Source: Trueperaceae bacterium (lineage in GTDB: Bacteria; Deinococcota; Deinococci; Deinococcales; Trueperaceae). Taken from it: a DNA stretch of 9,656 nt. The notes beneath the pieces are model-generated. The model searched no databases. It had not been told where the DNA came from and saw nothing but the letters and a program-made list of their open reading frames with translations. Both the position numbers and the translations under genes were made by a program. The DNA lies in contig SKSV01000205.1 of assembly GCA_007122815.1 (NCBI GenBank), forward strand, positions 1 through 9,656. The letters run 5' to 3'. Below are positions 6,718 to 9,656 of this stretch, in pieces. Position 1 is the stretch's first letter. The number at the start of each line of letters is the position of its first letter.

Positions 6718-7743
6718 TCAACGAGGTTCCCAGCGGACTTCGACCGAGCGGTCGATGCCCGGCAGCGGTAGCGAACCCGCCTCCGCCTCGACGGCCTCGC
6801 GTTGCGGGCGCGAGAGGCGACGCCAGGGCTGAATCGTCACGAGATGTGCCGCGCGCCGCCAGGTGCCGACCGTCTCACCTTCGACGAGGAGCGCTCCCGG
6901 CCAGACTCGCGAGGTCCACAGGGTGCGCCGCTCTGGCTCGTTGGGAACGAGGAGCTCGCGGTCTGGGCCGTGCAACAGGAACCAGGTGTCGCCACTCGGC
7001 AAGAGCCGGGCCGGCGCCGTCGTCCCAGGCGCCGCGCGGAACAGGGGCTCGTCCCGACTCAAGATCCACGCTTTCCCGATCGGAGTGCCCACCAGCGTCA
7101 ACGAATCACCGAGCTCCTCGAAGGCGGCAACACCAAGTTGGCGGCTCATGCCCGCCCACTTCCCGAAGGCTTCGGGCGTAGCGGGACCGAACACGTGCAG
7201 GTACCGCCGGGCGAGTTCTAGGCGCGCCTCCTGCGGCTCCATCTCAGGTGGCGGCACACTCCAGAGCTCAGGCTGACGCGCGCCATCCCAGCGAATCAGC
7301 ACCGTGCCCGTCGGCGCGGCGTAGCGAAGCCGGTTGGGATCGCCCTTGCCCATGGCGCGCGCCGCCTCGTCCTGCGTCATCCGTCTTCCCGCCAGCACCT
7401 CCGCCAAGCGAGCGGCGGTGTCTCGTGCCCGCGCCAACGCCTTAGGTTCGTCCGGGAGCCTGCCGAGGGTGAACACCGCAACGTCGCGCCTTGCCACGAC
7501 GTACGCGCTGAACCGCGGTCCCCAGACCTGGACGAGCGAAGCGTCCTCCCAGGTCGTTGGCTCGACGCCTGACACGCGCGCGTGCATCGAGAGCAACGCG
7601 GCCCGCGGCATGCTGTCCTGGAGACCCGCCCACGCCGCAGAACGCAACGCCTCCTGGCCACGGGGCAGGCGCTCGTCCAACCCTGCAACGCGGCGCCGAA
7701 AGGCGAGGATCTCAGGACGAGTGAGCTCCACCGTGGTTGCCAT
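6718..7743 (-). CDS. Winged-helix DNA-binding protein, AlkZ/YcaQ-like (HTH_42) family
   Basis: This is a 341-residue member of the HTH_42 winged-helix family (PF06224), whose studied members AlkZ and YcaQ/AlkX are DNA glycosylases that excise alkylated bases or unhook crosslinks. Family hallmarks are the AAWAGLQDSMPRAAL segment (36-50), the VWGPRFSAYVV strand (73-83), HVFGPATPEAFGKWAG (183-198) with its conserved tryptophan, LLPSGDTWFLL (247-257) and the RVWPGALLVEGETVGTWRR hairpin (279-297). AlkZ enzymes carry QxQ and YcaQ types QxD at the catalytic strand; here the matching position reads Gln42-Asp43-Ser44. I recall this variant in a group annotated only as winged-helix proteins, so glycosylase activity is uncertain. 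The ATG is preceded by GGTGGGGA with about 9 nt spacing. It stands alone, 71 bp after the dodecin gene. Confidence 0.85.
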   Translation of the reverse strand: MATTVELTRPEILAFRRRVAGLDERLPRGQEALRSAAWAGLQDSMPRAALLSMHARVSGVEPTTWEDASLVQVWGPRFSAYVVARRDVAVFTLGRLPDEPKALARARDTAARLAEVLAGRRMTQDEAARAMGKGDPNRLRYAAPTGTVLIRWDGARQPELWSVPPPEMEPQEARLELARRYLHVFGPATPEAFGKWAGMSRQLGVAAFEELGDSLTLVGTPIGKAWILSRDEPLFRAAPGTTAPARLLPSGDTWFLLHGPDRELLVPNEPERRTLWTSRVWPGALLVEGETVGTWRRAAHLVTIQPWRRLSRPQREAVEAEAGSLPLPGIDRSVEVRWEPR

Positions 7744-7814
7744 CCACGACCGTCCCCACCTCTCGGCGAGTGCGTGAGCGGTTCACCAACACGCCGTGCG
7801 GGTGGTCGAAGAGA

Positions 7815-8027
7815 TCAGCTGTCCCTCTCGAGCAGGAACGAGATCTTCGCGTTGACCCTGTACTGCACGATCCGGTTGTCCTCGACGACGGCCTGCATCT
7901 CCTTGATGTAGATGCTCTGGATACCTCGGATCGTCTTTGAGGCCTCTTTGAGCGCCACCTTTGCCGCGTCCTCCCAGCTGGTCTCGGACTGCGCCAGAAC
8001 CTCGATGACCTTCACCATCGCTGCCAT
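7815..8027 (-). CDS. Dodecin-family protein
   Basis: This is a 70-residue dodecin-family protein. Members form hollow dodecamers of small beta-alpha-beta-beta subunits that bind flavins, and in some cases CoA or calcium. It opens with VKVIEVLAQS (strand 1), followed by TSWEDAAKVALKEASKTI (helix, 16-33), IQSIYIKEMQAVVE (strand 2, 36-49) and QYRVNAKISFLLE (strand 3, 55-67); length and order match the family. The Trp that stacks on flavin in the Halobacterium and Thermus proteins aligns with Ser38 here. The TSWE segment resembles, as I remember it, that of the calcium-type dodecin Rv0379 of M. tuberculosis. Flavin binding is therefore doubtful. The ATG at 8027 is supported by AAGGAG at 8038-8033; a second Met (residue 4) is a less likely start. 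No terminator is evident. Confidence 0.92.
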   Translation of the reverse strand: MAAMVKVIEVLAQSETSWEDAAKVALKEASKTIRGIQSIYIKEMQAVVEDNRIVQYRVNAKISFLLERDS

Positions 8028-8032
8028 GAGTT

Positions 8033-8040
8033 CTCCTTCC
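8033..8040 (-). promoter_or_regulatory. Strong ribosome binding site of the dodecin gene
   Basis: GGAAGGAG on the minus strand ends 5 nt before the ATG at 8027. It selects this start over the Met three codons further in. It is one of the best Shine-Dalgarno matches in the window, suggesting efficient translation. Confidence 0.75.
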
Positions 8041-8108
8041 CTCAGCGGTACTTCTGTCGCTCGCGTCCTAACCAGCGTATTGGACGCTCTCCTACCCGCG
8101 TGTATCGC

Positions 8109-9062
8109 TCAGCGACGGACGTTCGCTGCCTCGATCGACGCCAGGTCCTCCTCCGCCATCGCGGCGTCGCGCAGTACGGCGATCACGAACCCGGTCTTGC
8201 CGGTGGTGTAGGCGTTGACGTCGTCGGGATGCTCGCGGGCGAGCTCGAGCTTCAGCTCGGCGTAGGCACTGGCGAGCTTCGGATCTGCCCGCAGGCGATC
8301 GCGCATGCGCAGGTGGTTCTCGAGCGCCAAGCCGCCGCGCAGGCACACGTAGAGGTGGTGGGCCACTCGCGGCTCGCCGGCAGCTCCGAGCGGCTGGTCG
8401 AACGCCTCGCGGCCGGCGACTCCGAGGTCGCCCCGGTGCCGGTAGCCGAGCCCTTCGAGCCGTGCGATCGCCGCACGCGTCCCCGCCACGTCCTCGACGA
8501 CGACGTCGATGTCCAAGATCGGCTTGGCCACCAGGCCAGGCACCGCGGTGCTGCCGACGTGCTCGATGGCCAGCGCGACGCCTTCTAGGGCCGGGGCGAT
8601 CTCGTCGCGAATCCGCGCGAAGTCTGCGGGCCAGGCCGGATCGTACGGCACGACGCTGACGCGAGCCGCGGGCAGGCGGCCCGCCACGACGCTGGCGCGT
8701 TGGGCGGGAGCCACGACCGCTGCGAGCTTCGCTGGCGCCACCGTGGCGTAGGCTTCCTGCACCAGTTCCGTGACCTCGTCCCAGTCGACGGCCCCATCCA
8801 GCACCACGCCGAGCCAGCCGCGGTGCCCGACGTACGGCGGCCGGAAGAAGCGCTCGGGTCTCTCACGCACGAGGGCCTCCTGTAGGCCGGGAGGTGCGGC
8901 CATCCAGCAGGCGACGCGCTCATCGTGATGACGATCGGCGAAGGTGACGAACAGCCGCTTCCCGCGCACGAACCAGGCGCACTCGCCATGGCTGAGGCGT
9001 TCCTCTACCTCGGGGAGCGCGAGGCAGAGGCCCCGCAGGCGGGATAGGACGTCCGGCGGCAT
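8109..9062 (-). CDS. MmcQ/YjbR-GrpB fusion protein
   Basis: This is a 317-residue protein joining two families that are normally encoded separately. Residues 1 to about 115 match the MmcQ/YjbR family (PF04237, a CyaY-like fold annotated as DNA-binding): LCLALPEVEERLSHGE (12-27), FVRGKRLFVTFADRHHDER, and RFFRPPYVGHRGWLGVVLD (71-89) before VDWDEV and AYATVAPAKL. An Ala/Val-rich linker follows at about 116-132. From about 133 to 300 lies a GrpB/UPF0157 domain (PF04229) of the nucleotidyltransferase superfamily: PYDPAWP (139-145), HVGSTAVPGLVAKPILDIDV (168-187) with the Gly-Ser...Asp184-x-Asp186 pattern expected for metal-nucleotide binding, HHLYVC (235-240), RMRDRLR (252-258) and YAELK. The ATG at 9062 is chosen because family similarity begins there and the 42 upstream residues are unrelated; it lacks a clear Shine-Dalgarno sequence, and a GTG five codons upstream is an alternative. 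The function of either domain is poorly defined. Confidence 0.87.
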   Translation of the reverse strand: MPPDVLSRLRGLCLALPEVEERLSHGECAWFVRGKRLFVTFADRHHDERVACWMAAPPGLQEALVRERPERFFRPPYVGHRGWLGVVLDGAVDWDEVTELVQEAYATVAPAKLAAVVAPAQRASVVAGRLPAARVSVVPYDPAWPADFARIRDEIAPALEGVALAIEHVGSTAVPGLVAKPILDIDVVVEDVAGTRAAIARLEGLGYRHRGDLGVAGREAFDQPLGAAGEPRVAHHLYVCLRGGLALENHLRMRDRLRADPKLASAYAELKLELAREHPDDVNAYTTGKTGFVIAVLRDAAMAEEDLASIEAANVRR

Positions 9063-9165
9063 GGCCAAGTGTGGCACGTGATCCCACAGCGGGGCACGGC
9101 GCGAGCACCTGCCGGACTCGCCGTGGTCCGCCGGGTCGAGCAGACCGCTCTCACCGACCGACGAG

Positions 9166-9656
9166 CTAGACCGTGGCGTCCCCCGCACTCCTGGCGGAGG
9201 CGCGCAACCAATGCGTCAGCAGCACGTCCGCGAAGGCCTCGGGCTCCGCCCGGTGCGGAGGGTCGAAGTGGTGGCGTTCCGGATACTCCTCGATCCGGAA
9301 GTCGGAGAAGACGTCGGCCAGCCGTTCCGCCATCGCTCGGTAGGCCGGGTGGCTGCGGCCACCCACCGGGCAGGGAACCGTTCCTCCGGCGGAAGCGACG
9401 CTGCGAGCTCGACCTGGCGCCCGAACTCAGCCTCGACCGGACCCTCACCCGCACGACCGATCCAGGCGGGTTCGTTGAGGGTGAGGCTCAGCAGACGCTC
9501 GGGGTGAGCCGCGCAGAACGCGAGGGCGGAGGCGCCGCCCGCCGAGTACCCCACGAGATGGAACCGCTCGAAGCCCACGGCATCGGCGAAGGCCAGGACC
9601 CCTGCCACCTCCCGATCCAGGAAGCCCCCGTCTTCAGGAGTCTGCGTCGCGTAGAT
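9166..9656 (-). pseudogene. Alpha/beta hydrolase, frameshifted and internally deleted (5' partial)
   Basis: The gene enters from the right edge with no start in the window. The first frame (9656 to about 9370) reads through FADAVGFERFHLVGYSAGG, the nucleophile elbow with its Ser codon at 9545-9543, then HPERLLSLTLNEPAWIG and PPEERFPARW, all typical of an alpha/beta hydrolase. Hydrolase similarity then continues in a different frame from about 9366 to the TAG at 9166: GGRSHPAYRAMAERLADVFSDF and EEYPERHHFDPPHRAEPE, with the catalytic His near 9273. Only about 91 codons separate the Ser and His, versus roughly 130-165 in intact relatives, so the lid region seems lost together with the frame. The frame change falls inside a perfect hairpin at 9347-9364. 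The first frame alone would read through to 9216 as Arg/Thr/Ser-rich nonsense. A sequencing or assembly fault is possible but would have to remove the lid as well. Confidence 0.8.
9347..9364. repeat. Perfect 7-bp hairpin at the hydrolase frame break
   Basis: GGGTGGC and GCCACCC flank the 4-nt loop TGCG. The structure sits where the hydrolase frame changes and where the lid segment appears to be missing. It could have promoted a deletion by slippage, or caused a sequencing compression. Confidence 0.6.

Noticed and set aside
6645..7181. Plus-strand open frame of 178 codons
   Set aside because: Antisense to the winged-helix gene, Arg/Pro/Ala-rich and without motifs.
7744..7814. Possible terminator after the dodecin gene (ACCA...TGGT pairing)
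   Set aside because: Only short interrupted pairings and no T-run follow the stop; not supportable as a terminator.
8028..8108. Promoter for the dodecin gene
   Set aside because: Apart from the strong ribosome binding site, I could not find a -35/-10 pair with acceptable match and spacing.
9063..9188. 42-residue N-terminal extension of the YjbR-GrpB protein
   Set aside because: Similarity to the MmcQ/YjbR family begins at the Met at 9062, and the extension has no family-like segment.

Overview
The window is about 9.7 kb of very GC-rich bacterial DNA, densely packed with genes that have strongly G/C-biased third codon positions. A bacterial alpha-2-macroglobulin gene coupled to a class A penicillin-binding protein 1C gene points to an organism with an outer membrane and a periplasm. 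The sequence alone does not fix the phylum. A high-GC proteobacterium or a diderm member of Deinococcota or Chloroflexota-like lineages would both fit. There is no transposase, integrase, CRISPR array, tRNA or rRNA, and no clear sign of a mobile island.

Layout. On the plus strand, positions 1-4432 hold the C-terminal half of an alpha-2-macroglobulin gene, whose 5' end lies outside the window. Its stop overlaps the GTG start of pbpC by 4 bp. Everything from 4371 to the right edge is on the minus strand. In transcription order, from right to left, it holds: a broken alpha/beta hydrolase gene running off the right edge (9656-9166); a MmcQ/YjbR-GrpB fusion gene (9062-8109); a dodecin-family gene (8027-7815); a winged-helix gene of the AlkZ/YcaQ glycosylase-like family (7743-6718); a small unassigned gene (6642-6433); an EryC-like TIM-barrel sugar-phosphate isomerase/epimerase gene (6298-5366); and a membrane-anchored alpha/beta hydrolase gene (5216-4371). 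The 3' end of this last gene runs 62 bp into the 3' end of pbpC on the opposite strand.

How the genes work together. The macroglobulin-PBP1C pair is the well-known periplasmic defence and repair unit: a thioester protease trap plus a peptidoglycan synthase. The minus-strand genes are separated by gaps of about 70-150 bp and look like individually transcribed accessory or housekeeping genes rather than one operon. No metabolic partners of the EryC-like enzyme are present.

Points worth a second look: the single-frame YjbR-GrpB fusion; the hydrolase pseudogene, whose frame changes inside a perfect hairpin and which lacks its lid region; the 69-codon orphan gene with a 9-bp inverted repeat just upstream; atypical active-site residues in the dodecin (no flavin-stacking Trp), the winged-helix protein (QDS instead of QxQ or QxD) and the membrane hydrolase (Asn at the likely acid position); the antisense overlap with pbpC; and a dyad upstream of the EryC-like gene. 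I see no convincing new multi-gene system.
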